NCBI GenBank assembly: GCA_945900775.1
Contig: CAMDJP010000012.1
Location: 1 to 61,243, forward strand
Reading direction: 5' to 3'
Origin: Akkermansia muciniphila
GTDB taxonomy: Bacteria > Verrucomicrobiota > Verrucomicrobiia > Limisphaerales > SIAT01
DNA length: 61,243 bases
Program-made: the position numbers and the translations under genes
Shown here: positions 44,237-52,508 of the stretch, one piece after another
How the letters are laid out: each line of letters begins with the position of its first letter
Numbering within the stretch: the stretch's first letter is position 1
The notes under the pieces: generated by a model
What the model was told of the DNA's origin: nothing
Database searches by the model: none
What the model saw: the letters and a program-made list of their open reading frames with translations, nothing else

Positions 44237-44617
44237 TTATTTCAGATTCAATGCGATCTGCTTGTCGATATCAGAGGCGGTGACGAGGTCGGAATCGCCC
44301 CACTTAGTGCGGACCTGCACGGTGACCTGCGAGATATTTTCGCCGACCTTCTCGATTTTCACCCAGACGTAGCGCGTGTCCACTCGGGCGCTGACAACAC
44401 CCGAGAGAGCGTTGTCGCTGGTGATCACGCCGTTATGAGCCAAGGATTTCTTGACCGCGTCGGCTACCGCCTGCGGCGTGCGCTCATAGCGGCTGACAAT
44501 CTTGTCGGTGACGAACGGCATCCCGGCCTTAAGCTCGCCGTCGAGCGTGGTGGCACAGCCGGAAAGGAACAGGCCCAAGAGCGCGGTCGTGAGGAGGGTT
44601 GGCAGCTTCCAATTCAT
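44237..44617 (-). CDS. Small lipoprotein (DUF3568-like)
   Basis: A 126-residue lipoprotein. The signal peptide ends in lipobox LSGC. The mature part has two alternating helix-strand units (VADAVKKSLAHNGVITSDN, VWVKIEKVGENISQVTVQVRTKWGD), resembling DUF3568 lipoproteins. The ATG at 44615-44617 fits the signal peptide. It lies 45 bases downstream of the DUF4337 gene and ends in a strong terminator. Function unknown. Confidence 0.75.
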   Translation of the reverse strand: MNWKLPTLLTTALLGLFLSGCATTLDGELKAGMPFVTDKIVSRYERTPQAVADAVKKSLAHNGVITSDNALSGVVSARVDTRYVWVKIEKVGENISQVTVQVRTKWGDSDLVTASDIDKQIALNLK

Positions 44618-44662
44618 AGCATCTAATCCAAGCAAAACGGCGGCAGTCATTCAAGCCTGAAC

Positions 44663-45304
44663 TCAGGGCAACAGCCGGAAGGCAGTGACGCTGCAGATAA
44701 CGCCGATGGCGCCCATCGCCACCATGCAGAAATAGAACGTGCTCTTTAGCTTGGCCTCGGAGATCACGAGTGAAACGGCACCGAGCACGAGCGAAAGCTG
44801 CAGAAAGAGCGTGCCGAGGTCGAAACGGTCGCCAGCGTTGCTAAGCTTCACCACCTCGGCCTCCCATTCTTTCGCACCCTTCACCTGTCCCATCTTGCCA
44901 TCCATGTCCTGCGCCCACTCCTTCTCGCCGACTGTCTTGGAGCCGAGCATAATCTCCTTCATCTCCTTCTTGTAGCGGACGATGTCCTTGTCGAGCTTCT
45001 CGTTCATCTTCTTCATTGCCTCGGCGGCCTCGGGCTTCACCGCGCCGCCATCGACGAGCGTGTTCACCATGTCCTTTTGCCCCTCGAGCAGGCTGCGCTT
45101 GATGCTCTTGGACTGGTACCAAGATAGCGCGCTAGACTTCTCGTTCGTGCCCTTCAGCTCGTCCTCGCCATACTTGCCGGCGGCCAGATCGTTGAGAGCC
45201 AACGCGGCGGCGAAGATGGCGAGGGTCAAGCCGCTCATTAACTCGAAACGGTTGTTCTTTTTCTCACCACTGCCAGTGGTCTGCTCGGATTTGTTATCGC
45301 TCAT
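44663..45304 (-). CDS. DUF4337-like membrane protein
   Basis: A 213-residue protein with one membrane helix near residues 22-42 (ELMSGLTLAIFAAALALNDL), a long charged helical region, and two membrane helices at the C-terminus (about 163-183 and 190-210). The layout and the sequence SALSWYQSKSIKRSLLEGQK match DUF4337-type proteins. Function unknown. It may be co-transcribed with the lipoprotein downstream. Confidence 0.72.
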   Translation of the reverse strand: MSDNKSEQTTGSGEKKNNRFELMSGLTLAIFAAALALNDLAAGKYGEDELKGTNEKSSALSWYQSKSIKRSLLEGQKDMVNTLVDGGAVKPEAAEAMKKMNEKLDKDIVRYKKEMKEIMLGSKTVGEKEWAQDMDGKMGQVKGAKEWEAEVVKLSNAGDRFDLGTLFLQLSLVLGAVSLVISEAKLKSTFYFCMVAMGAIGVICSVTAFRLLP

Positions 45305-45333
45305 AAAATAACCTTCGCTCCTGATTATGACAT

Positions 45334-45585
45334 ATGACGGACAGTGGCGCCACGAATCGTCTCTTTAGGCGCGCATCTTGCCGGGGTCAATACTTTGCTG
45401 GTGACGTTTCGAGGAACAGGTTCTCATGTAATTCAACGATTCGCGCCGCCATTGTCACCAACAACAATGTGGTGGTGCACAAGATTTGGAAGGGCCAACC
45501 GACCATCGAACGTTACGATGATAAAGCCGAACCCTTCGGCCCCCTGCAGACGCTGAACAATCCGCGAACGCCCATTCCATTCTGA
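45334..45585 (+). other. Possible gene remnant on the plus strand
   Basis: The gap between the DUF4337 and siroheme-decarboxylase-like genes holds an 83-codon frame. Its last 40 residues look protein-like (VVVHKIWKGQPTIERYDDKA then PFGPLQTLNNPRTPIPF), while the N-terminal half does not. It may be the 3' end of a decayed gene. No family was recognised. Confidence 0.25.
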
Positions 45586-45593
45586 CGCACGGA

Positions 45594-46724
45594 TTAGCCG
45601 CGCATCTTTTCGGAATCCAATCCATTCGCCGAACACCAGTCGCGGTAGGCAAAAGGCGAAATCTCGCTCGGCTTGATTTCACTGCGGCCGCCCCAGAAGA
45701 CGTTTGTGTAAAAAATATCGATGCCGGCCTCACGCAGATGCGCGTCGATCGCCGCCTTGTGCGCCAGCACCATCGGCTTCTCAGTCCCGTGCGCCACGCC
45801 CATGACGTTCACGTTGCGGAACTCCGGTCCGCCTTCGCGCCAGTAGGCGTGGGTCATGATGTGGTGGCGGCCCACTTCGCGGCCGGCTTCAATCTCGCGC
45901 CCCGGCGTCACAGCCCAGTGAAAGAGCGCGTTGTAGCGCGTCACCTGTTCGCCGGTGGCGAGCTGCTTCACGTGTTCGAGGAACGTCGAGAAGCGTCCGA
46001 TGATCCGCCGGCGGTTCATCGCTTCGGCCACTTCGAGGAAGTTTTCCAGAGGCACGCCGGCCTCTTTCGCGCGCGGGGCCCATAGATCCGGCGTTAATTC
46101 CGACGGCTCAAATTCGCGCTTGAGCGCGACAAGCACACGCCATTCAAGCTCGCCCAGCGTCACAATGCTCACTTCTTGCACCTCGGCCGGCGCCTCGGCG
46201 CGACTGCCCGGCTCCATGCCTTTGCGCCTCACGTGGCCAACACCAAGCGCGAAGAGGCGCTTAGCCGGCAGCAGGACGAACTTCCGCGCGCCGGTCTGCG
46301 CAGCGAGAAACTCGCAGTGCTTTGTCATCGAGAACCCCTGTGGCACCTTGAGCGTCGTCCAGAGCTTGTAAGTCGAACCAGGCGAGGCTGCATCGGTCGA
46401 GCGCGTCACGACGTGGCCGGAGAACGGATCTTTCTGGAACATGTAATCGAAGGCCGCGTCCAACTGTTCCTGGGGCACTTCCCACGCCACTAACGCACCT
46501 TGCGCGAGGTTCGTCGCAAGCAACGTCTGCCGCACGCGGCGGATTGTGCCCGCCCGCAGCATCGCCTGAATGCGCTCCGTTACCACGGACAACTCCACGC
46601 CAGAGAGTCGCGAGATTTCCTTCAACGGCTCGCGTTGAAATCCCTGTATGCGGTCTTCCGATACGGCAAGAATCTGCGCATTGATCGGATCGGCAATCTG
46701 GACTGGAATAGATGTTACGCTCAT
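45594..46724 (-). CDS. Two-domain Lrp/AsnC-like protein, siroheme decarboxylase (AhbA/AhbB)-like
   Basis: A 376-residue protein with two tandem Lrp/AsnC-type units (about 10-175 and 190-370). Each begins with a winged-helix-like stretch (REPLKEISRLSGVELSVVTERIQAML; LVALKREFEP...FLEVAEAMNRRRIIGRF) and continues into a ferredoxin-like domain. The second unit has THAYWREGGPEFRNVNVMGVAHG, close to the haem-ligand region of siroheme decarboxylases (NirDL/AhbAB). A decarboxylase in the sirohaem-to-haem route is therefore possible, but a transcription regulator cannot be excluded. The CobA-HemD fusion 15 kb away could supply sirohaem precursor. Confidence 0.65.
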   Translation of the reverse strand: MSVTSIPVQIADPINAQILAVSEDRIQGFQREPLKEISRLSGVELSVVTERIQAMLRAGTIRRVRQTLLATNLAQGALVAWEVPQEQLDAAFDYMFQKDPFSGHVVTRSTDAASPGSTYKLWTTLKVPQGFSMTKHCEFLAAQTGARKFVLLPAKRLFALGVGHVRRKGMEPGSRAEAPAEVQEVSIVTLGELEWRVLVALKREFEPSELTPDLWAPRAKEAGVPLENFLEVAEAMNRRRIIGRFSTFLEHVKQLATGEQVTRYNALFHWAVTPGREIEAGREVGRHHIMTHAYWREGGPEFRNVNVMGVAHGTEKPMVLAHKAAIDAHLREAGIDIFYTNVFWGGRSEIKPSEISPFAYRDWCSANGLDSEKMRG

Positions 46725-46836
46725 ATCTTCAGCTCAAAAACGAGTCATTCTGCGCGCAGACAAACGAGGAACGCCAACCTTTTCTGGCCGGAATCCGCTT
46801 CGAATTTGCCTGCCGGCGGATGGCTAAAAACATTAT

Positions 46837-47949
46837 TCAACGTGGCGGCAGACCGAGTGAACGGCGAAGATGAGGTTCTAGTCCACGTGCGATGAAATAA
46901 AACCCGAGCGAATTGCAGTGGCGCCCGTCCACCAGTCCGCCGGTCTGGTCCTTCCACAACAAATCCAAGCCGTCAACGTAAGCGATGAAGAGGTCGCCCG
47001 CCTTCTGACGCTGCTCGACAAAATCGCGCGCGACCTTCCGCTTCTCCGCCTGCTCCTTCGCGAACTCCGCCTCCAACGCCTCCCCCGTATTGTAAAACGG
47101 GCCCGGAATGATGACCGGAACCTTGGGATGCTTCTTGCGCAACACGTCCAAGAACCCCGGCAACGTCGCCTGGAACTGCGACGCAGTCGGGTTCGCCCAG
47201 TAATCGAGTACGTAGCACGCGGCGTCCACCTCCGCCATCGCGACTGCCACCGGCGTGTCCCCCAGCCCATACCCACTAAAACCGAGGTTTACGAAGTCGC
47301 TATCCGTCCAGCGACCGAGGATGGCTGGAAAGCTCATGCCCGGGTTCGAGGCGCAACCGCCCTGCGTGATGCTCGATCCATAATAAACCACCGGCTTGGG
47401 CAGCGCGAACGGCTTGGGCAACTCCAGTTTTGATTTCGGGGTAAGCGTGATTTCTTCCAGACTCACAGGCTTGTAGAGCGGCAGATAGATTGTGATGTCG
47501 CGCATCGCATTAGTCTTACCCACCGTCCATTCCTTCACGATGCGCCCCTCCTTGTCCGGCGCAGCACTGCCGAGATAATCCTCCCCCACATAGATGTCGA
47601 ACCCGCTCTGACCAATGCTCGTCATGTGGGCCATCGGCGTGGTGTCAGGATTCTTGGCGACGATGCCGACAGTCAACGAATCGGTACGAAATCGCAGCCG
47701 CCCTCCCGAGGGATGCTGCGCGAGCGCCCAGACTGACGGACGGTATGTCTCTTTCCATTTCGCCGGTAGCCTGCGCAATACGGGCTTATCTTGGTCGAAC
47801 CACGGCAGTCCGTTCACGGAGATGCGTGCATCGGGGAACTTGATCTGTTGACGCGCAGGCGCTTCAGCAGCTGCGGATTCACAGGCGGCGGACGAAAAAA
47901 ACGCCGCAACACACACTATGACGCGCAGTAATTGATCGGCATTTTTCAT
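46837..47949 (-). CDS. Secreted SGNH/GDSL-like hydrolase
   Basis: A 370-residue secreted esterase-like protein with a signal peptide (residues 8-29). An N-terminal beta domain contains GQSGFDIYV (GxDLY-like). The SGNH blocks are: nucleophile serine in YYGSSITQGG (S193), glycine in NLGFSGYG, asparagine in DYWANP, and the Asp-His pair in VDGRHCNSLGF. Relatives act on acetylated or acylated carbohydrates. It lies 15 bases upstream of nothing essential, and begins 15 bases after the hemW stop on the same strand. Confidence 0.88.
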   Translation of the reverse strand: MKNADQLLRVIVCVAAFFSSAACESAAAEAPARQQIKFPDARISVNGLPWFDQDKPVLRRLPAKWKETYRPSVWALAQHPSGGRLRFRTDSLTVGIVAKNPDTTPMAHMTSIGQSGFDIYVGEDYLGSAAPDKEGRIVKEWTVGKTNAMRDITIYLPLYKPVSLEEITLTPKSKLELPKPFALPKPVVYYGSSITQGGCASNPGMSFPAILGRWTDSDFVNLGFSGYGLGDTPVAVAMAEVDAACYVLDYWANPTASQFQATLPGFLDVLRKKHPKVPVIIPGPFYNTGEALEAEFAKEQAEKRKVARDFVEQRQKAGDLFIAYVDGLDLLWKDQTGGLVDGRHCNSLGFYFIARGLEPHLRRSLGLPPR

Positions 47950-47964
47950 GGCTCGAAAACTGAC

Positions 47965-49137
47965 TCACAAAAATCGCTCTGCGGCGGCGTCGGCAAAACG
48001 CAAGCCGCGCTCGGTGAGTTGGAACCGCTCTTCCGTGCGGCGGCCCCAGCCCTGCTCCACCAGCCAATCCATCTCGCGCGGCCATTCCGTGCGCAGGTCA
48101 AAACCGGTCGCCTCCTCAAAGACTGCGAATGGCCAGCCCGCATTCATCCGCAGGCCAAACGCCGCCGTCTCGCCCGCGCGCCGGCGCGGCGGGAGTTCCT
48201 CGCGCGATTCAGTGGCGCGCATACCTTTCTCCATCTGCTCGCAATAGAGCTGCGTGTTCGCCCAGTTCCGAGTGCGCACGCCATTCACGTAGCCCGTGGC
48301 GGTGGGACCGAGCCCATGATAAGCACCACCGCGCCAGTAGTTCAAATTGTGCCGGCAAGCGCGAGAGGGTATCTGCGGCTCTGATTTTGCAACGGTTGAA
48401 TCGTCTTTCGCAAAATTCGCCACCTCGTACTGGCGGTAGCCCCGTTCGCTACCGAACGAGACAAGCTCATCGTACATCTCGCAAGCCAAGTCCTCATCCA
48501 CGTCGAACTCGCCGGCCTGCAACTGGTGATAGAGTGGCGTGTCCTCCTCGTAAATCACCTCGTAGCTGGAAAGGTGCTCGCTGCCGAGCGCCGTCGCTTC
48601 GCTCAATGTCGCGCGCCAGATTTCCATCGTCTGGCGAGGGATGGCGAACATGAGATCGATGTTGATATTGTCGAAGCCGGCCGCGCGCAGGATGTCGAAC
48701 GATTTGAACACTTGGTCGCGCGAGTGGATGCGCCCGAGTTTCTCCAGCAGACGCTCGTCAAGCGACTGTACGCCCATCGAAATCCGGTTCGCGCCGTAAT
48801 CGCGCAGTAATTTCGCTTTGTCGGGCGAGACGGTCGCGGGGTTGCATTCCACCGTCCACTCCTTCGCACCGAGCAAGCCGAGCCGCTCCATCGCCTTGAG
48901 AATGATTTCCCATTGGCGAAGGTTGAGGAGCGAGGGCGTGCCGCCGCCGAAGAAGATCGTGTCGGGCTTTAACTCGTGCGCCACCAACTCGAATTCGCGC
49001 ACGAGCGCGGCCACATAACGGTTCACCACCTCGCCAGACGGCGGCGCGGAGTAGAACGCGCAGTACTCGCACTTGTGCGCACAGAATGGCACGTGCACGT
49101 AGAGGCTGCGCACGGGAGAGGGCGACCGATTCGACAC
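47965..49137 (-). CDS. hemW: HemW-like radical SAM protein
   Basis: Radical SAM protein of the HemW family (haem chaperone, formerly annotated as oxygen-independent coproporphyrinogen oxidase). The 390-residue protein begins SLYVHVPFCAHKCEYCAFYS with the cluster cysteines C19, C23 and C26. FFGGGTPSLL, MGVQSLDERLLEKLGR and INIDLMFAIP are typical. HemW lacks the extra residues needed for CPO activity, and this sequence follows that type. The start is a GTG at 49135-49137. The SGNH hydrolase gene starts 15 bases after its stop. Confidence 0.92.
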   Translation of the reverse strand: MSNRSPSPVRSLYVHVPFCAHKCEYCAFYSAPPSGEVVNRYVAALVREFELVAHELKPDTIFFGGGTPSLLNLRQWEIILKAMERLGLLGAKEWTVECNPATVSPDKAKLLRDYGANRISMGVQSLDERLLEKLGRIHSRDQVFKSFDILRAAGFDNINIDLMFAIPRQTMEIWRATLSEATALGSEHLSSYEVIYEEDTPLYHQLQAGEFDVDEDLACEMYDELVSFGSERGYRQYEVANFAKDDSTVAKSEPQIPSRACRHNLNYWRGGAYHGLGPTATGYVNGVRTRNWANTQLYCEQMEKGMRATESREELPPRRRAGETAAFGLRMNAGWPFAVFEEATGFDLRTEWPREMDWLVEQGWGRRTEERFQLTERGLRFADAAAERFL

Positions 49138-49203
49138 GAGAGGAGGATAGCCGACGCGCTGCCGGCTTGAAAGAGGCTTTCTGCGGCCGAGGCCGCGAGG
49201 GAA

Positions 49204-49410
49204 CTACTGCTTGGTGCGCTGAACGTTCAGAGCCTTCGCACCCTTCTCGCCATCGGCGAGTTCGAAGCTCACCTCTTCGCCCTCGTCTAGGGTCTTGTAG
49301 CCATCGGCTTGGATGGCCGTATGGTGCACGAACACATCGGGGCCGCCATCCTGAGAGATGAAGCCGAAGCCCTTCTTGTTGTCGAACCACTTCACTTTAC
49401 CGGTTGCCAT
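49204..49410 (-). CDS. Cold shock domain protein (CspA family)
   Basis: A 68-residue single cold-shock domain with RNP1 KGFGFI and RNP2 VFVHH. It starts [16 protein letters not shown], as in all CspA homologues. It acts as an RNA chaperone or transcription antiterminator. The 275 bases upstream hold no gene and likely include a long 5' leader. Confidence 0.96.
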   Translation of the reverse strand: MATGKVKWFDNKKGFGFISQDGGPDVFVHHTAIQADGYKTLDEGEEVSFELADGEKGAKALNVQRTKQ

Positions 49411-49684
49411 ATTTTAGTTCCTCTTGGTGCGATCGAAACAAAAAGACCCCTTTGCAGGGAGCTCTTTGGGCGAGCGAACCGATTGCGTTACACAAAAGTG
49501 AATAACGGATGCCCTACAAAGCGTCAAGCATGGTTTCCGCCGAGATCGAATATCCTTCGAGTTCACTATACCCACCTCGCTGAGAGCTCTCTTTATACCC
49601 ATCCGAAGCAGCACGCCAACTCCTTTTCACGAAATGGCACTTGCTCAGGTTCAATCCAGTTCCTAGCCTCGCGCCTAATCAACT
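49411..49684. other. Divergent intergenic region, cspA and CehA-like gene
   Basis: This 274-base stretch holds no convincing gene. It should contain both promoters and the leader of the cold-shock gene. A short GC-poor section (about 49480-49640) fits a promoter region. Confidence 0.5.
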
Positions 49685-52243
49685 ATGAATGCCCTACCCT
49701 CCATCCTCTTCGCCATCACGACCGTGATTTTGAGTGTCCCCTTCTCCGTCAGAGCTGCGCCGGAGGTCTTCGAAATTGGCTCGCACAACAAAGAGCAGCT
49801 GCCCAAAGGCAAGGAGGCCGACGGCATCATCGGCGATTACGTGCTGCGCAACGACCGCATCGAGGCGGTGATCTCAGGCAACCTGCCGCTGCGCCGGCCG
49901 AACATGAGCAATTTCTACGGCGCGACCGGCATGACACCCGGTTGCCTATATGATCTCACTCTTCGCGGTGCGGCGAACGACCAGCTCACTATCTTCGCGC
50001 CAAGCGGGCAGCAAGGTTTCGTCTCGCATGTCCGTATCGTAAAGGATGGTCGCGACGGCGAGGCTGTCATCGAGACGCTGACCAGCGGCGTGACGAGCAC
50101 GAACCGCCTTTACAAACGCCACGAGTACCATCTGCGCGACGGCTGGCCCGGCGTGCTCATCGTCACCACGCTTCGCAACAACGGCAACGCGCCACTCACC
50201 GGTAGCGTGGATGACCGTGTCGCCACATTCACCCGCACCGGCACGATGCTTGGCATCACATGGGCCGACGCCGTGGATCCCGCCGACAAAGCGGGCTACG
50301 CGTGGGGTTGGCTGGAAGAAGGCAGCCTCAAAGCGCCACCCAAGGAACTGAACCTGAAACCAGGAGAGGAGATTTCGTTCGCACGTTTCGTGGCAGTCGG
50401 TCGGTCACCCGCCGAAGCGGTCGGTCACGTGGCGGCGCGACGCGGCGCGGTCGGCACGGTGGTGGGACAAATCAAAGAGGCGAGCGGCGCACCAGTCTCA
50501 ACCGGCCGCGTCGAAATCGAGTTCGACGGCAAAAAACTCGCCGCCTATCCCGATGCGAGCGGGAAGTTCAGCTTCGCCCTCCCGCCCGGCAGTTACGAGT
50601 CGGAGATTGCCGACATCGGCCGCGAGCCGATTAAGAAGAAACTGCTCATCGAAGTCGGCAAGGCCTCATCACTGGACACGACCCTTTCGGCGGCTGCCGC
50701 GATTGAGTTCGATATCCGCGATGACAAAGGCCGGAGCCTCCCCTGCAAGGCGCAATTCATCGGCACGAACGGGACGAAGTCGCCGAACCTCGGGCCGAAC
50801 AACCGCGCGCACGGTTGCCTCGACCAATACCACTCCGCGCGTGGCCAGTTCCGAGTGGCGCTGCCGACGGGCCAGTATCGCGTCGTCGTCACGCGCGGCA
50901 TCGAGTTCAGTCACCTTGCGCAGACGGTCACGGTGACAGCTGGAAAGACGGAGAAGATTGTCGGCGTCCTGCGGCGGGTCGTGGATTCGCGCGGCTGGGT
51001 GAGTGCCGATTTTCACAATCACTCCACGCCGAGCGGCGACAACACCTGCGGCACCGACGACCGTGTAATCAATCTCGCTGCCGAGCACATCGAGTTCGCG
51101 CCCACCACCGAGCACAACCGTCTTTACGACTGGGCACCGCACATTGCGCGCCTCGGCCTCACGAACGACGTCCGCACCATCGGCGGTCTCGAATTGACAG
51201 GCTCGGGCACCCACTTCAACGCCTTCCCCTTCACGCCGGTGCCGTTCACACAAGACGGCGGCGCACCGGTCTGGAGCAAGGACCCACGCCTGAACGCCAT
51301 CACCCTGCGCGATTGGCAAGCCGTGGAGCCAAACCGCTGGGTACAGATGAACCATCCGAACCTCACCGAAGTATTCTTCGACCGCGATGGCGACGGCGCG
51401 CTGGACGGGGGCCATCACGGCATAGCCGCGTTGACGGACGGCTTTGAAGTGCAGAACGGTATGACGACGGACATCCTGCGCGGCGCGCCCTTTCGCGTCG
51501 CCAAGGACAACCGCACCGGCAAGGAACGCGCGTATGAAATCCGCGAGTTCATCTGGCTGCAATTACTCAATCGCGGCGTGCGGCAATGGGCCACCGCCGT
51601 CTCCGACGCGCACACGGTGCACGGCAACGGCGTCGGCGGCTGGCGCATGTACCTGCCGAGCGCGAGCGATGAGCCGAGCAAAATCGACTGGCGCGAGATG
51701 AGCCGCCACGCACGCGCGGGTCGCAGCTTCCTCACCACCGGCCCCTTCCTCGAAGTGCGCACGGAAGATGGCATCCTGCCCGGCGGCCTCGCGCGCGCCA
51801 CCGGTTCGGTCAAATTGAACGTGCGCGTGCAATGCACCGACTGGATTGACATCGACCGCGTGCAAGTGCTCGTCAACGGCCGGCAACCGCAGGAGCTGAA
51901 CTTCACGCGTGCGAGCCATCCGCAGTTCTTCCAGAACGGCGTGGTGAAGTTCGACCGCACGCTCACTGTACCGCTCAGCGAGGACGCGCATCTGATTGTC
52001 GTCGCGATGGGCGAGAACTTCACCCTCGCCACCGGCTACGGCTCCAGCGAGCAGGCGCGCCTGCGCCCGTGCGCCTATCACAACCCGATTTTCGTGGACA
52101 TGGATGGTGACGGCTTCCGCGCGAACGGCGACACCCTCGGCCATCCCCTGCCCGTGAAGAAGATCAGCGCGGACGACCTCCGTCGCATCGAGGAAATCCA
52201 GCCGAAGAAAACGGCGCCTCCCAAGAAGGCCGCCAAGAAATAG
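49685..52243 (+). CDS. CehA/McbA-like PHP-domain metallohydrolase, secreted
   Basis: An 852-residue secreted protein with a signal peptide (residues 1-24). The N-terminal beta-rich region (about 25-260) precedes a carboxypeptidase-regulatory-like domain (about 260-345; GTVVGQIKEASGAPVSTGRVEIEFDGK). The PHP region starts VSADFHNHSTPSGDN, with HNH at 444-446, and continues FAPTTEHNRLYDW, matching metal-binding residues of the CehA/McbA family. The C-terminus is Lys/Pro-rich (PKKTAPPKKAAKK). Known relatives hydrolyse carbaryl and similar esters, but the natural substrate here is unknown. Confidence 0.85.
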   Translation: MNALPSILFAITTVILSVPFSVRAAPEVFEIGSHNKEQLPKGKEADGIIGDYVLRNDRIEAVISGNLPLRRPNMSNFYGATGMTPGCLYDLTLRGAANDQLTIFAPSGQQGFVSHVRIVKDGRDGEAVIETLTSGVTSTNRLYKRHEYHLRDGWPGVLIVTTLRNNGNAPLTGSVDDRVATFTRTGTMLGITWADAVDPADKAGYAWGWLEEGSLKAPPKELNLKPGEEISFARFVAVGRSPAEAVGHVAARRGAVGTVVGQIKEASGAPVSTGRVEIEFDGKKLAAYPDASGKFSFALPPGSYESEIADIGREPIKKKLLIEVGKASSLDTTLSAAAAIEFDIRDDKGRSLPCKAQFIGTNGTKSPNLGPNNRAHGCLDQYHSARGQFRVALPTGQYRVVVTRGIEFSHLAQTVTVTAGKTEKIVGVLRRVVDSRGWVSADFHNHSTPSGDNTCGTDDRVINLAAEHIEFAPTTEHNRLYDWAPHIARLGLTNDVRTIGGLELTGSGTHFNAFPFTPVPFTQDGGAPVWSKDPRLNAITLRDWQAVEPNRWVQMNHPNLTEVFFDRDGDGALDGGHHGIAALTDGFEVQNGMTTDILRGAPFRVAKDNRTGKERAYEIREFIWLQLLNRGVRQWATAVSDAHTVHGNGVGGWRMYLPSASDEPSKIDWREMSRHARAGRSFLTTGPFLEVRTEDGILPGGLARATGSVKLNVRVQCTDWIDIDRVQVLVNGRQPQELNFTRASHPQFFQNGVVKFDRTLTVPLSEDAHLIVVAMGENFTLATGYGSSEQARLRPCAYHNPIFVDMDGDGFRANGDTLGHPLPVKKISADDLRRIEEIQPKKTAPPKKAAKK

Positions 52244-52508
52244 ACGTTTTTCGACGACATCCGTTCACCAAAGCCAGCGTGCTCGCCGGTGTCGAGGCGG
52301 CTCCAGTGGAGCTCATCCAAAAACGCTCCTTTTCTTAATCTACAAAACCAAGGGGCCGATAGGCGGGATGAATTGCAGTTTTAGCAGGCTTGCTGAAGCT
52401 TCCGAAGTGCTTCCCGTTACTTTCATCCCACCTGTCTTATCCCCACCACAACTGTGAAGGAGGACGCAGCTCAGGTAACGAGAGAGTGGTGAGCGGGAAT
52501 CAATCTAG
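52244..52508. other. Intergenic gap between convergent genes
   Basis: 265 bases with no gene. GGCGGGATGAA (about 52362-52372) and TTCATCCCACC (about 52421-52431) form an imperfect inverted repeat. No clear terminator was seen. Confidence 0.4.

Noticed and set aside
49141..49200. Terminator between cspA and hemW
   Set aside because: A GCGGCC/GGCCGC hairpin (49183-49196) is visible, but no proper U run follows on the minus strand, so it is not reported as a terminator.
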